DNA of 64,000 nt from an uncultured Kiritimatiellota bacterium (GCA_934635225.1 CAKTYZ010000013.1:48021-112020); one strand, 5' to 3'. Numbered from the stretch's first letter, positions 43,085 through 54,076 are shown. Notes: generated from the sequence alone by a model not told the origin. Made by a program: numbers and translations.

Positions 43085-43599
43085 TGGCCGTGAGCATTCC
43101 ATCCGTCCTTTTTCTGGCTTCGTCTGCCGTCGCAGCGCTCCAGTCCGCGCTTAACGCGCAGGCGACATGGACGATGGAGCGCCGGCTGGACGGTTCCGAC
43201 CGCGTGCTGATCGCGTCCGGGACCGTCCGCTGCAAGGCGGGCGAGGGCATCGTCTGGGAGACGCGCGAACCGTTCGCGTCGTCCGTCACGATGACGACGA
43301 ATGCGATGGTGTTTGTGGACGAGGACTGTCGTCGGGAGAAGTCGCTTGGCGAATTGCCGCACTACGCGGAGATCCGGGCGGCGACGGATGCGTTTGTCGC
43401 GGGGAAGACCAATGCCTTTGACGGGGTCTTTTCCGTTTGCGAGACGGCGTTGCCGGACGGGGGCTGGAAGCTCTCTCTTGTCCCGGCGGTCTCGGCGATG
43501 CGACGCCTGATCACGGAGGTTGAGTTGACGGGTGCGGCCCTGCCGACGAATGCGGTCCTCCGTTCGCCCGGCGGCGTCTCGACGATCCGCTTCGACTGA
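43084..43599 (+). CDS. LolA-like outer-membrane lipoprotein carrier
   Basis: The protein is 171 aa. The ATG at 43084 overlaps the uxuA stop. An N-terminal hydrophobic segment (residues 3-18) serves as a signal peptide, followed by a LolA-type half-barrel with many short strands: RVLIASGTVRCKAGEGIVW resembles the SG-x-F-x-x-x-K-P-x-x-x-x-W block of LolA, and the C-terminus SPGGVSTIRF matches the usual end. LolA family proteins carry lipoproteins across the periplasm. The match is at the pattern level only; an unrelated LolA-like fold involved in envelope work is possible. Confidence 0.65.
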   Translation: MAVSIPSVLFLASSAVAALQSALNAQATWTMERRLDGSDRVLIASGTVRCKAGEGIVWETREPFASSVTMTTNAMVFVDEDCRREKSLGELPHYAEIRAATDAFVAGKTNAFDGVFSVCETALPDGGWKLSLVPAVSAMRRLITEVELTGAALPTNAVLRSPGGVSTIRFD

Positions 43600-43622
43600 T
43601 TGCGCGGTTGATTCTGAAATTA

Positions 43623-43631
43623 TGCTATAAT
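43623..43631 (+). promoter_or_regulatory. Extended -10 promoter of topA (leaderless)
   Basis: TGCTATAAT with TATAAT at 43626-43631. Exactly 7 nt (AAAGGGC) separate it from the ATG at 43639, so the transcript is predicted to begin at the start codon. No -35 at normal spacing is apparent. Confidence 0.6.
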
Positions 43632-43638
43632 AAAGGGC

Positions 43639-46188
43639 ATGGACAAGAAATTGTTGATAGTGGAGTCTCCGGCGAAGGCCAAGACGATCGGGAAATACCT
43701 CGGAGAAGAGTTTGTCGTCAAATCCTCCGTCGGGCACATCCGTGACCTGCCGAAAGAGACAGGGGCGATCAAGATCATTGAGAAAGGCCCTGAGTCGTGG
43801 GAGTTTGTGCCGACTTATGTTGTATCGGAAGGCAAGGAGAAGGTCGTCACGGACCTGAAACGTGCGGTGAAGGGATCGGCCGAAATCTATCTCGCGAGCG
43901 ATCCTGACCGTGAGGGAGAGGCGATAGCCTGGCATTTGAAGGCTGTTCTTGGCGAGGTCGCGGGCGCGAAGCCGTTCCGTCGCGTGACCTACAACGAAAT
44001 CACGAAGTCGGCTGTCCTCAAGGCCGTCGCTGCGCCGCGGGACATCGACATGCCGCTTGTCGATGCTCAGCAGGCGCGTCGGATCCTTGACCGCCTCGTC
44101 GGCTACAAGGTCTCGCCGCTTCTTTGGAAGAACGTGAATTGTGCGAACAACAAGACGCTGTCGGCGGGCCGCGTGCAGTCCGTCGCGCTTCGTCTGCTCG
44201 TCGAGCGTCAGCGCGAGATTGACGCGTTCGTGCCCGAGACCTATCAGCTTCTTGGCGTGGAGGCCCGAAAACCCGGCGAATCGAAGACATTTGTCGCCAA
44301 ACTGGCGCGTTTGGACGGCGAAAAGCCCGAGATTCGCGAGAAGGAGGTCGCAAACCGCCTCATTCTGGACCTTGCTAACGCCGCGCTCAAGGTCGCGGAC
44401 ATCAAGATCCAGCCGAAGGTGCGACGTGCGTTGCCGCCGTTCACGACATCGACTTTGCAGCAGACGGCTTCCAGCGTGCTGGGGTTCTCTCCGGGCAGGA
44501 CGATGAAGCTCGCCCAGTCACTCTACGAACAGGGGCGCATCACCTATATGCGAACCGATTCCGTCAACATCTCGGATCAGGCGCGCGATGCGGCGAAGTC
44601 GTTCATCGAGAAGTGGTGTGGTCCCGAGTTCTATCCCGAGAAGCCCAACTTCTACGCGACGAAGGCGAAGGGCGGCGTCGAGGCGCAGGGCGCGCACGAG
44701 GCGATTCGCCCGACAGACGTCGAGCTTTCCCCGAAGCGCGCGGGAGACGCGGGGATGGATTCGGCGGAGCTGAAGCTCTACGATCTCATCTGGCGTCGCT
44801 TTGTCGCGAGCCAGATGGCGAATGCGAAGACGACGGTGAAGACGCTTTCGCTTGAGGCCGTCAAGCCGGGGCTTGCCCACGCCTATCTCTTTACCGCCTC
44901 TGCGACATCCGTTGACTTCGAGGGCTTTCTCAAGATCATGAACCTTTCGCTCAAGAAGAAAACGAAAGATGGGGAGGACGACGAGGATTCGGACGAGGTC
45001 GCCTATCTGCCCGAGGTCCAGAAGGATGAATCGCTGGAGGCCCTTCGCTGGTTGAGTGACGAGAAGAAGACCAAGGGTCCGGCGCACTATTCGGAGGCGT
45101 CGCTCATCAAGGCGCTGGAAGAGAACGGCGTCGGTCGCCCGTCAACCTATGCTCAGACGATTGAAACCCTGAAGACGCGCGAGTACGCGAAGACGGAGAA
45201 GAAGAAGCTGATCCCGCTCGAACGCGGCATGCTTGTCTGTGACTGGCTTGTGAAGAACATGGACGCGCTTTTCTCCGTCGGCTTCACGGCGCGGATGGAA
45301 GGGCAGCTCGACAAGGTCGAGTCCGAAGGCGAGCCGATGAACCAGATGCTCAGCGAATTCTACCGCGAGTTCCTGCGTTCGCTGCCGAAACCGGTCCCTC
45401 CGCCGGATCGAGCGAAGTTTGAACTGGTCCTTGAACTCTTGGGTGAGGTTCGCCAGTGGAAGGAGCCGAAGAAGGTCGGCAAGCGCGAATACAACGACGA
45501 GAAATTCTTTGAGAGTTGCCGTAGGCAGTTCGAGAAGGAAGTGCGCCCGATGAGCGCACGCCAGTTGGAGTTCCTCGTGCGGATGGCGATGCTGTATGAA
45601 ACCCAGATTACCGACTGTGCGGAGCGTCTGCGCAATGCGGGACTTGCGGCTGGCGCGTCAATCGCGCCCAAGGCCGACCCCGAGCTCGTCGCGTACTGCT
45701 TTGACGCCATGGACCGCATCGGCGGCATGGACAAGAACCCCTTCATCAAGTCCTTGCGCGATCAGGTCGAACACGGCCGTGCGCTCTCGATGAAGCAATT
45801 CACCATCCTGGCGCGTGCGGTCGGCGAAAACGCTGGGGCCCTGGATGACGTCGATGCGATTCGCGCAAAACTGCTTGAATTCGTCCCCGGTGGCTTTGGC
45901 GAGGAGAAGGCCGATCCGTCGGTTCCCAAGATTCTTGCGCTCTTCGACACGGTAAAAGAATGGCGTCCGAAAGCCAAGCGCGGCAAGCGCGTTTATGACG
46001 ACAAGGAATTCGTCACTTCCTTGACCGAGCAGTATGCACGCCGTCATTCGCTTTCGCCACGTCAGCTTCAGGCGCTGAAGCGCGTTGTGGCGATTTACCA
46101 CAGCCAGATTCCGGATTATGCGGCCAGAGCCGCTGAGCTTGGCCTGAGAGAAGAGAAAGCGGAGAATGACGCAGCCGACGCTGAATAA
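43639..46188 (+). CDS. topA: DNA topoisomerase I with an unusual repeated C-terminal domain
   Basis: The protein is 849 aa. The N-terminal Toprim (LLIVESPAKAKTIGKYLG, DPDREGEAIAW with the acidic metal triad) and the type IA core with catalytic Tyr303 (ITYMRTDSVN) are standard. The enzyme relaxes negative supercoils. The usual zinc-ribbon (Cys4) repeats are absent; residues about 591-849 instead hold three related helical units with W-x-P/K-x-x-GKRxYDD, SLxxQ, LSxRQL and YxxQIxDYAxR. Such a C-terminus was not recognised from a named family. It overlaps the following recombinase gene by 23 bp. The mRNA is probably leaderless. Confidence 0.93.
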   Translation: MDKKLLIVESPAKAKTIGKYLGEEFVVKSSVGHIRDLPKETGAIKIIEKGPESWEFVPTYVVSEGKEKVVTDLKRAVKGSAEIYLASDPDREGEAIAWHLKAVLGEVAGAKPFRRVTYNEITKSAVLKAVAAPRDIDMPLVDAQQARRILDRLVGYKVSPLLWKNVNCANNKTLSAGRVQSVALRLLVERQREIDAFVPETYQLLGVEARKPGESKTFVAKLARLDGEKPEIREKEVANRLILDLANAALKVADIKIQPKVRRALPPFTTSTLQQTASSVLGFSPGRTMKLAQSLYEQGRITYMRTDSVNISDQARDAAKSFIEKWCGPEFYPEKPNFYATKAKGGVEAQGAHEAIRPTDVELSPKRAGDAGMDSAELKLYDLIWRRFVASQMANAKTTVKTLSLEAVKPGLAHAYLFTASATSVDFEGFLKIMNLSLKKKTKDGEDDEDSDEVAYLPEVQKDESLEALRWLSDEKKTKGPAHYSEASLIKALEENGVGRPSTYAQTIETLKTREYAKTEKKKLIPLERGMLVCDWLVKNMDALFSVGFTARMEGQLDKVESEGEPMNQMLSEFYREFLRSLPKPVPPPDRAKFELVLELLGEVRQWKEPKKVGKREYNDEKFFESCRRQFEKEVRPMSARQLEFLVRMAMLYETQITDCAERLRNAGLAAGASIAPKADPELVAYCFDAMDRIGGMDKNPFIKSLRDQVEHGRALSMKQFTILARAVGENAGALDDVDAIRAKLLEFVPGGFGEEKADPSVPKILALFDTVKEWRPKAKRGKRVYDDKEFVTSLTEQYARRHSLSPRQLQALKRVVAIYHSQIPDYAARAAELGLREEKAENDAADAE

Positions 46189-47122
46189 GCAGGCGTCGGC
46201 TGATCCGCGCCTTGCGGCGTTCTTTCGCTACCTCTTGGCGGAGCGGAATGTCTCCGAGAACACCTGTGCGGCGTATGCGTCGGACCTCGCGCAGTTCGTG
46301 GCTTCGAAATGGGGGGCTGACGCGCGTCCGCCCTATCCGTGGAGAGACCTGACTGATGCCGACGCGCGCGCGTTTCTCGTCGCGTTTACGGCTTCGGGTG
46401 CGACTGCGACGACCGTGCGTCGGAAACTTGCGGCGGGACGCACGTTCTGTCGTTTTCTCCAGCGCGAGAACATCCTCATTGACAATCCGTTCTCGCTTCT
46501 GCACGGTCCGCGCAAGGCGAAGACGCTCCCGAAGATCCTCTCGGTCGAGGAAATCGCACGTTTTCTGGACCGCCCGCTTCGGGATTTGGAAGAAGGGACG
46601 CTGGGCGAGTATGCCGCGCGGCGGGACAAGGCGCTGTTCGAGGCGCTCTATTCGACGGGATGCCGAATCAGCGAGATGTTGCCGGTCACGTGGGGTGAGA
46701 TCGACTTCTCGCGCGGAACTCTCATCGTCACGGGCAAAGGGTCGAAGGACCGTCTTGTCATCCTCGGCAAGCCCGCCCTCGCGGCGTTGAAAGCCCTCCG
46801 TGCGACGGCGATGGCCCATGCGGGCGTACGTGCCGATGCGACGGCGCGGATATTCTTGACCGATAGCTTTTCCCCGATGACACGTGGGTTCGCCGAATGT
46901 CGAATGAAGCGTTATCTGGTCGAGGCGGGCTTGCCGACAGACATCACGCCACATAAGCTCCGCCATAGTTTCGCGACACATCTCCTGGATGCGGGCGCAG
47001 ACCTTCGCTCTGTTCAGGAAATGCTGGGGCACGCCTCGCTTTCGACGACCCAGATCTACACGCACGTCTCGATTGAGCGCCTCCGTGACGAATACGCCAA
47101 GGCGCATCCGCGAAACGCATAG
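46166..47122 (+). CDS. Tyrosine recombinase XerC/XerD family
   Basis: The protein is 318 aa. An N-terminal SAM-like domain (residues 1-110) precedes the catalytic domain with Arg in STGCRISEML, HKLRHSFATHLL (H-x-x-R) and GHASLSTTQIYTH with the nucleophile Tyr. It resolves chromosome dimers together with FtsK. The sequence fits the XerC/D group; which of the two is not decidable here. It overlaps topA by 23 bp and is followed after 145 bp by the helicase gene, which has its own promoter. Confidence 0.88.
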   Translation: MTQPTLNKQASADPRLAAFFRYLLAERNVSENTCAAYASDLAQFVASKWGADARPPYPWRDLTDADARAFLVAFTASGATATTVRRKLAAGRTFCRFLQRENILIDNPFSLLHGPRKAKTLPKILSVEEIARFLDRPLRDLEEGTLGEYAARRDKALFEALYSTGCRISEMLPVTWGEIDFSRGTLIVTGKGSKDRLVILGKPALAALKALRATAMAHAGVRADATARIFLTDSFSPMTRGFAECRMKRYLVEAGLPTDITPHKLRHSFATHLLDAGADLRSVQEMLGHASLSTTQIYTHVSIERLRDEYAKAHPRNA

Positions 47123-47251
47123 GCCTCTTGCGCACGGGCCAATGTCTTGTGCGGCGCCCCTTGAGCGACCCGTTTGTGTCGGAAGGCGCGAGAGTTCCGC
47201 CGAACCCTTCCCGACTGACTGCGGAAGAGAAAACCGCCGCCGCCGAAGATT

Positions 47252-47260
47252 TGGTATAAT
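47252..47260 (+). promoter_or_regulatory. Extended -10 promoter of the UvrD/PcrA-like gene (leaderless)
   Basis: TTTGGTATAAT with TATAAT at 47255-47260 is followed by exactly 7 nt and the ATG at 47268. The mRNA start is expected at the A of the ATG. No -35 is visible at 16-18 bp. Confidence 0.65.
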
Positions 47261-47267
47261 ATGCCAA

Positions 47268-49322
47268 ATGACTGATTTTTCCAAACTGTTGAACCCTGAG
47301 CAGTGCGCGGCGGCGACGGCGGGGGACGGGCCCTTGCTCGTCCTTGCGGCGGCCGGTACGGGAAAGACGCGCACGCTTGTCCATCGCGTGGCCTATTTGA
47401 TCGAGCGCGGCGTTGCGCCGGACCGCATTCTCCTGCTGACCTTCACAAACCGCGCCGCGCGCGAGATGCGCGAGCGGGCGGAGGCTCTCGTCGGCGATGC
47501 CGTGGCGTCCATTTGGTCGGGAACGTTCCACTCGATTTGTGCGCGGCTTTTGCGCCGCTACGGTGCAGGACTAGGCTATCAGCCGGGTTTTCAGATCTTG
47601 GACGAGGACGACCAGAAGAAGATTGTCGGAGACCTCATCAAGACGACGGTGAAGGATCCGAAGGACTTCGTGAAGAAGGATTTCGTCGCGAAGATGATTT
47701 CCGAGGCCTCGAACGAACGCCGCCCGGTCGTGGACATCGCGCGTCGTTGGCAGACGAAGACGGCGGGGGTCTATCCTGACGAGATCGCCGAAATCGCGAC
47801 GAAATACGAGGCGCGCAAACGCGAACTGGGCGCGATGGACTTCGACGACTTGCTCGTCAATGGGCTGAAACTCCTGACGAGCGAACGCACGCGGCGTGTC
47901 CGTGAGATGCTTCAGGAGCATTTTCTCCATGTGCTGGTTGACGAGTATCAGGACACGAACGGGCTTCAGGCCGAGTTCACGGACATTCTCGCGGCGAAGC
48001 ACCGCAACATCCTTGCCGTGGGCGACGATTTCCAGTGCATTTACACGTGGCGTGGTGCGCAGATCGAGAACATCATGGAGTTCCCGCGTCGGTGGGCGGG
48101 ATGCCGCACGATCAAACTGGAGCGAAACTATCGTTCGGTTCCCGAAGTCCTGAGCGTGGCGAATGTCGTCATGAAGGATTCGCCGCGGCAGTTCGAGAAG
48201 ACGTTGCGCCCGACGCGCAGCGGTCGCGGCGAGAAGCCGTTCGTCTATCGGGTCTATGACGCGAAGACGATGGCGAACGAGATCTACAAGCTTGTCGTGC
48301 AGGCGCGCGAACTTGGCTATCGCTATAGCGACATGGCGGTTCTCTATCGCAGTCATTTTCAGTCCATTGACGTGCAGATGGCGCTTGCCCGGCTCAAAGT
48401 GCCGTTCCGCATCACGTCGGGCGTCGGCGTCTTTGAGCAGATCCATGTGAAAGACGTCCTGTCTTACTTGCGGTTGATCGTCAATCCGACGGACGAGCTT
48501 TCGTTCCTGCGGTTTGTCCAGCTTCTGCCGGGTGTCGGCGAGAAGAGCGCAAAGGCGTATTGGGAGAAGCTGGGCCGCAGTTTTGACGGAGGCTCGAAGG
48601 AATGCCGCGACGCGCTGTATGGGCTTCTTTGCGCGAAGGCGAAGCCCGTGTGGCCGCCGCTTGGGAAGTGCCTTGAGTGTGCGCACGGCCATTTGGCGGC
48701 GGACGAGGTCGGCGAACTGATCGAAGACTTCTGCGATCTTTTTTATGAAGACCATCTGCGCAGGCAATGGGAAGAAGCCGATGCCGAGGACCGGCTCGCG
48801 GACCTCAAGGAACTCGCCTCGCAGATCGCCGGCAACGAGGGTGGCTTGGAGGCCTTCCTCGCAGATGTTGCGCTGATGACGAACTTGGACGTGCGCAAGA
48901 ATGACCCTTCGCTGGATCGGTTGACGCTCTCGACCATTCATCAGGCGAAAGGCATGGAGTGGCCGATCGTGGTCGTTCCATGGCTGACCAAGGATCTCTT
49001 TCCGTCTGCGAAGGCGGTTGAGGAAGGCCGCATGGATGAAGAGCGCCGCCTTTTCTATGTGGTTGTCACGCGTGCGAAAGACCTGCTCTATTTCTTCTCG
49101 CCGCAGATGCGCAAAACGCCGGACGGGGGCATGTTTCCCGTCGAACCGTCGGTCTTCGTGCAGGAGATTCCGCCGCAGCTCGTTAACGCGAGACGCGTCT
49201 CGGGGTTCCCGCCCGCGTATGGCGGCGGCTACTCGGGCGATCGCGGTGGGTATGGCGCGCGCGGTCGCGGGCGTTCGTCGCCGGGTCCGGCGACCGTCAT
49301 TCATACGACTTGGCGGCGCTGA
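47268..49322 (+). CDS. UvrD/PcrA/Rep-family superfamily 1 DNA helicase
   Basis: The protein is 684 aa. The ATG at 47268 is chosen because the protein then begins MTDFSKLLNPEQCAAATAGD, normal for the family; upstream in-frame codons give an unrelated sequence. Walker A AAGTGKT lies at 28-34, motif Ia near 57-62 (TFTNRAA), Walker B VDEYQD at 224-229, and motifs LSTIHQAKGMEW and RRLFYVVVTRAKDLL occur near the C-terminus. Such helicases unwind DNA in repair and in replication restart. A Gly/Arg/Tyr-rich tail follows (residues 645-684). UvrD, PcrA and Rep cannot be separated here. Transcription is predicted leaderless. Confidence 0.9.
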   Translation: MTDFSKLLNPEQCAAATAGDGPLLVLAAAGTGKTRTLVHRVAYLIERGVAPDRILLLTFTNRAAREMRERAEALVGDAVASIWSGTFHSICARLLRRYGAGLGYQPGFQILDEDDQKKIVGDLIKTTVKDPKDFVKKDFVAKMISEASNERRPVVDIARRWQTKTAGVYPDEIAEIATKYEARKRELGAMDFDDLLVNGLKLLTSERTRRVREMLQEHFLHVLVDEYQDTNGLQAEFTDILAAKHRNILAVGDDFQCIYTWRGAQIENIMEFPRRWAGCRTIKLERNYRSVPEVLSVANVVMKDSPRQFEKTLRPTRSGRGEKPFVYRVYDAKTMANEIYKLVVQARELGYRYSDMAVLYRSHFQSIDVQMALARLKVPFRITSGVGVFEQIHVKDVLSYLRLIVNPTDELSFLRFVQLLPGVGEKSAKAYWEKLGRSFDGGSKECRDALYGLLCAKAKPVWPPLGKCLECAHGHLAADEVGELIEDFCDLFYEDHLRRQWEEADAEDRLADLKELASQIAGNEGGLEAFLADVALMTNLDVRKNDPSLDRLTLSTIHQAKGMEWPIVVVPWLTKDLFPSAKAVEEGRMDEERRLFYVVVTRAKDLLYFFSPQMRKTPDGGMFPVEPSVFVQEIPPQLVNARRVSGFPPAYGGGYSGDRGGYGARGRGRSSPGPATVIHTTWRR

Positions 49323-49344
49323 ACGCGATTCACGCACGACAACA

Positions 49345-49353
49345 TGGTATAAT
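49345..49353 (+). promoter_or_regulatory. Extended -10 promoter of ettA
   Basis: TGGTATAAT with TATAAT at 49348-49353. The ATG at 49389 lies 35 nt further downstream, so a normal short leader is expected. Confidence 0.6.
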
Positions 49354-49388
49354 ACAGGTGATTTACAAGCGAAAGGCAAAGAAGCGAC

Positions 49389-50993
<1,605 letters not shown>

Positions 50994-51021
50994 CGTCGGC
51001 AATTCCCGAAAGCGAGACAGG

Positions 51022-51870
51022 ATGAACTTGACGAGTCCGAGCCAGGTGAAGGCCTGGTGCATTGAGAACGAGTTCCACCCGAACAAGGTGTTGGGACAGA
51101 ATTTCCTCATCGACCAGAACGCGCTGAAGGCAATTGCGGATGCGGGACTGGAAGAATGCGGTTCGGGTGCCCATGTCCTTGAAATAGGTCCAGGTCTTGG
51201 CGTGCTGACGGAAGAGATGCTGAAGCGCGGCTGTCGGGTGACGGCGATTGAGAAAGATCCGGTCCTTGCCGGACGACTGGCGGAAGCCCTTGGCAATCCT
51301 CCGGACTTGACGGTTGTCGCGGGCGATGCGTTGGATGTCATCGCCCAACGTCAGAAGACCTCCATGGAAGGAGCCGATCCGCTGTCCTCCCATTCCGCCG
51401 TTCCCCCTTTCTCCTGCATGATCTCCAATCTGCCGTATCAGGCGGGCACGCGCATCTTGCTGGAACTCGTCCTGATGCGGACGATTCCTTCCATGACGGT
51501 CCTTGTCCAGACGGAGGTCGCCGAGCGGCTGGCGGCGTCTGCGGGGTCAAGGACACGGAGCCTTGCGGGCGTTTGGGCGCAGCTTGACTATGACATCAAG
51601 ATAGTCCGAAGAGTCTCGGCGAGTTGCTTCTGGCCGCGGCCCGAGATTGGCTCAAGCGTCGTGCGATTGGATCGACACGAGAGAAATGCGGGACTTTCGG
51701 ACGAAAAACGGCGGATTTTCCATCGTTTGACGAAGCGCGCGTTTGAACATCGCCGCAAGCAACTTGGCAGCATCTTCAAGAATTTGATACAATCTACGGC
51801 AAGGGCCGAGGAACTGTCTAATGCGGATTGGATTGCACTGGTGCAGAACTTGACCCCCGAAGACATCTGA
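51022..51870 (+). CDS. rsmA: 16S rRNA dimethyladenosine transferase RsmA (KsgA)
   Basis: The protein is 282 aa from the ATG at 51022, 28 nt after ettA; a longer in-frame start would overlap ettA. VLGQNFLID at 23-31 and the SAM-binding EIGPGLG at 54-60 precede the catalytic NLPYQ at 136-140. RsmA dimethylates two adjacent adenosines near the 3' end of 16S rRNA. An insertion of about 15 residues precedes the NLPY motif (around 112-128). The C-terminal helical domain (DEKRRIFHRLTKRAFEHRRK) is intact. The protein is normal in length. Confidence 0.93.
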   Translation: MNLTSPSQVKAWCIENEFHPNKVLGQNFLIDQNALKAIADAGLEECGSGAHVLEIGPGLGVLTEEMLKRGCRVTAIEKDPVLAGRLAEALGNPPDLTVVAGDALDVIAQRQKTSMEGADPLSSHSAVPPFSCMISNLPYQAGTRILLELVLMRTIPSMTVLVQTEVAERLAASAGSRTRSLAGVWAQLDYDIKIVRRVSASCFWPRPEIGSSVVRLDRHERNAGLSDEKRRIFHRLTKRAFEHRRKQLGSIFKNLIQSTARAEELSNADWIALVQNLTPEDI

Positions 51871-51896
51871 ACTAAACACGAAAGGACATAAAGACG

Positions 51897-53183
51897 ATGA
51901 TGACACCTGAGGAATTCTTGGCGGCAAACGGTTTTGAGACGGCAGATCGAATTGATCGTCAGGCGATGATCTCGACGTTTCTCTCCGAAATGGAGAAGGG
52001 GTTGAAGGGCGAAAAGTCGTCGCTCCGAATGATACCGGCCTATGTGGGCGTGAGTGGCAAGATTCCCGAAGGGACAAAGGCTGCCGTCCTTGACGCGGGG
52101 GGCACGAATTTCCGTTCGGCTGTCGTCTCGATTCCTCCGAAAGTCGAAGACCGCGAGAACCAGCCGATGCCGGGCACGAAAGGGCCTGTGACAGGCGATG
52201 AGTTCTATGCGGCGTTCGCGAATGAGCTCCGGCGTGTCGCGCCGAAGGCGACGGTGAAGAAGTTCGGCTGGTGCTTTTCGTACAATGCCGATGTCACGCC
52301 GGCCCTCGATGCGCGGCTTAACTGCTGGACGAAGGGCATTCAGGCGCCGTCAATCGTCGGGCAGTATGTCGGCAAGGAACTCCTCAAGCGTCTGGGCGGC
52401 GGCGAGATCGCCATTGTGAACGACACGGTCGCGACGCTCCTTGCGGCGAAGGCGACGGAAGGCGACAAGACCTACTCCTCTTACATTGGCTTCATCCTTG
52501 GCACGGGGACGAATGTGGCCTATGTCGAGAAGAACGCGAACATCACGAAAGTCGCGGATCTGGATCCGGAAGACGAAATGATCATCAACGCCGAATCGGG
52601 CAGCTTCGACAAGTATCCGCAGTCGAAGTTTGACGCGGCGATGGACGCGAAACAAGGCGACACGGGACACAACCCGTTTGAGAAGATGATTGCGGGCGGC
52701 TATCTGGGTGGCGTCGGTCTCGAAGTCTACAAGGCGGCGGCCAAGGCCGGACTCTTCTCGGCGAAGGCCGCGACGGCGTTGAGCGGCCTCGGCACGCTTG
52801 AGACGATTGACTTCGACAACTTCTGCGCGGCGCATCATCGTGATGATCGCGTCAACCTGCTGGAAGCGGTCTTTGCGGATGCTGATGACGCGAAAATGGC
52901 GCGGCGTCTCGGGCTTCCCGTCTTCGAGCGCGCGGCGGTTCTGACGGCGGTGCACCTTGCGGCGTTCTGCATCAAGTCGGGGGAGGGAGTCGAGGCCTCT
53001 GCGCCGATCGCGATCAATGCGGACGGATCGACCTTCTACAAGACCCGCGCGATTCCGTTTGCCAAGGTGGTCCAGAAGGAGCTCGACGAGATCCTTGTCA
53101 AGCGCCGTAACATCCATTATGAAATCACGCCCCGCATTGACGATGCGCCGATGGTGGGCGCGGCGATCGCGGCGATGCTGTAA
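51897..53183 (+). CDS. Eukaryotic-type hexokinase
   Basis: The protein is 428 aa. The phosphate loop is DAGGTNFR (66-73), the catalytic Asp is in IVNDTVATL (Asp176), and GFILGTGTNVAYVE (around 198-211) is the second phosphate and sugar-binding block. The order and the 430-residue size match the hexokinase_1/hexokinase_2 families found in eukaryotes and a few bacterial lineages, rather than bacterial glucokinase or ROK kinases. It phosphorylates hexoses after uptake. Its presence suits a sugar-degrading lifestyle. The ATG at 51897 is used; ATG at 51900 is also possible. It lies 26 nt after rsmA. Confidence 0.88.
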   Translation: MMTPEEFLAANGFETADRIDRQAMISTFLSEMEKGLKGEKSSLRMIPAYVGVSGKIPEGTKAAVLDAGGTNFRSAVVSIPPKVEDRENQPMPGTKGPVTGDEFYAAFANELRRVAPKATVKKFGWCFSYNADVTPALDARLNCWTKGIQAPSIVGQYVGKELLKRLGGGEIAIVNDTVATLLAAKATEGDKTYSSYIGFILGTGTNVAYVEKNANITKVADLDPEDEMIINAESGSFDKYPQSKFDAAMDAKQGDTGHNPFEKMIAGGYLGGVGLEVYKAAAKAGLFSAKAATALSGLGTLETIDFDNFCAAHHRDDRVNLLEAVFADADDAKMARRLGLPVFERAAVLTAVHLAAFCIKSGEGVEASAPIAINADGSTFYKTRAIPFAKVVQKELDEILVKRRNIHYEITPRIDDAPMVGAAIAAML

Positions 53184-53212
53184 GGCCGGAAGGCGGCGGC
53201 CAAGGTGGAGAA

Positions 53213-54076
53213 ATGATGAAACATACGTTCGTGTCGATCATCTTCTTTTGCGCCCTTCTCGCGGGGGGCGCGTGGGCGGTTGAAGTGGACGGCATCGCCG
53301 CGAAGGTCGGTTCGGAGACGATCCTTCGCAGCGAGGTCATCAACGAGATGCAGCGTCTCGGGCTTCAAGACGGTTCGCGCTACGAGGAGATCCGAAACGA
53401 GATGATCGACCGAAAGCTCATGCTTCAGGCGGCGCGCGAATCGAAGATGACCATGCAGGAATGGGTAGTCGAGAACCGCGTGCGCGAGATCATCCAGAAG
53501 GCCTTTGGCGGTGACCGGAACAAGCTCATCGAGACGCTTGGCAAACAGCGCATTTCCTATCCGGAATGGTATGCCCGCATGAAGGAGGACATGATCGTCG
53601 GCGCGATGCGGTGGAACGTGATCAACAAGAACATCACGGCTTCGCCGGCTGAGATGCGCGCAGAGTATGCGGCGCACCCCGAACGCTATGTCGCCGAGCA
53701 CCGCGTGACGGTTTCGGTCATCCTCCTCCAGCCCGAGGAACGCGCACGTCAGGCCGAGATCACGGCCGCGCTGAAGGAGAAGGACTTCGGCGAACTCGGA
53801 GCCAAGAGCTACGAGAACGTCAAGCCCGAGGACGTCTTCAAGCCGGAAATCTGCGCCGAGATTGCCGCGATGCCGAAAGGGACGATCAGCAAGTGGATTG
53901 AAATCGACGGCTGGAGCTTCCTCTTGCGCAAGGAGGACGAACGCGAGGGCAGGAGCCTTTCCTTTGAAGAGGCGTTTGACGAGATCGAGGCGAACGTGAA
54001 GGAAGAGAAGTCCAAAACGGCCTATCTCGCCTGGATTGCCCGGCTTCGAGAGGAAACGTACGTGAAAGTCTTTTGA
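53213..54076 (+). CDS. SurA-like periplasmic chaperone
   Basis: The protein is 287 aa with a signal peptide (residues 1-22, FFCALLAGGAWA). The N-terminal region VDGIAAKVGSETILRSEVIN matches the SurA_N start, followed by helices (REIIQKAFGGDRNKLIETL) and a parvulin-like region around 165-245 (HRVTVSVILLQPEERARQAE) that is short and lacks clear PPIase active-site residues. It would assist outer-membrane protein folding. The parvulin domain is weak or truncated compared with E. coli SurA, which has two. It sits between the hexokinase and tyrS genes. Confidence 0.75.
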   Translation: MMKHTFVSIIFFCALLAGGAWAVEVDGIAAKVGSETILRSEVINEMQRLGLQDGSRYEEIRNEMIDRKLMLQAARESKMTMQEWVVENRVREIIQKAFGGDRNKLIETLGKQRISYPEWYARMKEDMIVGAMRWNVINKNITASPAEMRAEYAAHPERYVAEHRVTVSVILLQPEERARQAEITAALKEKDFGELGAKSYENVKPEDVFKPEICAEIAAMPKGTISKWIEIDGWSFLLRKEDEREGRSLSFEEAFDEIEANVKEEKSKTAYLAWIARLREETYVKVF

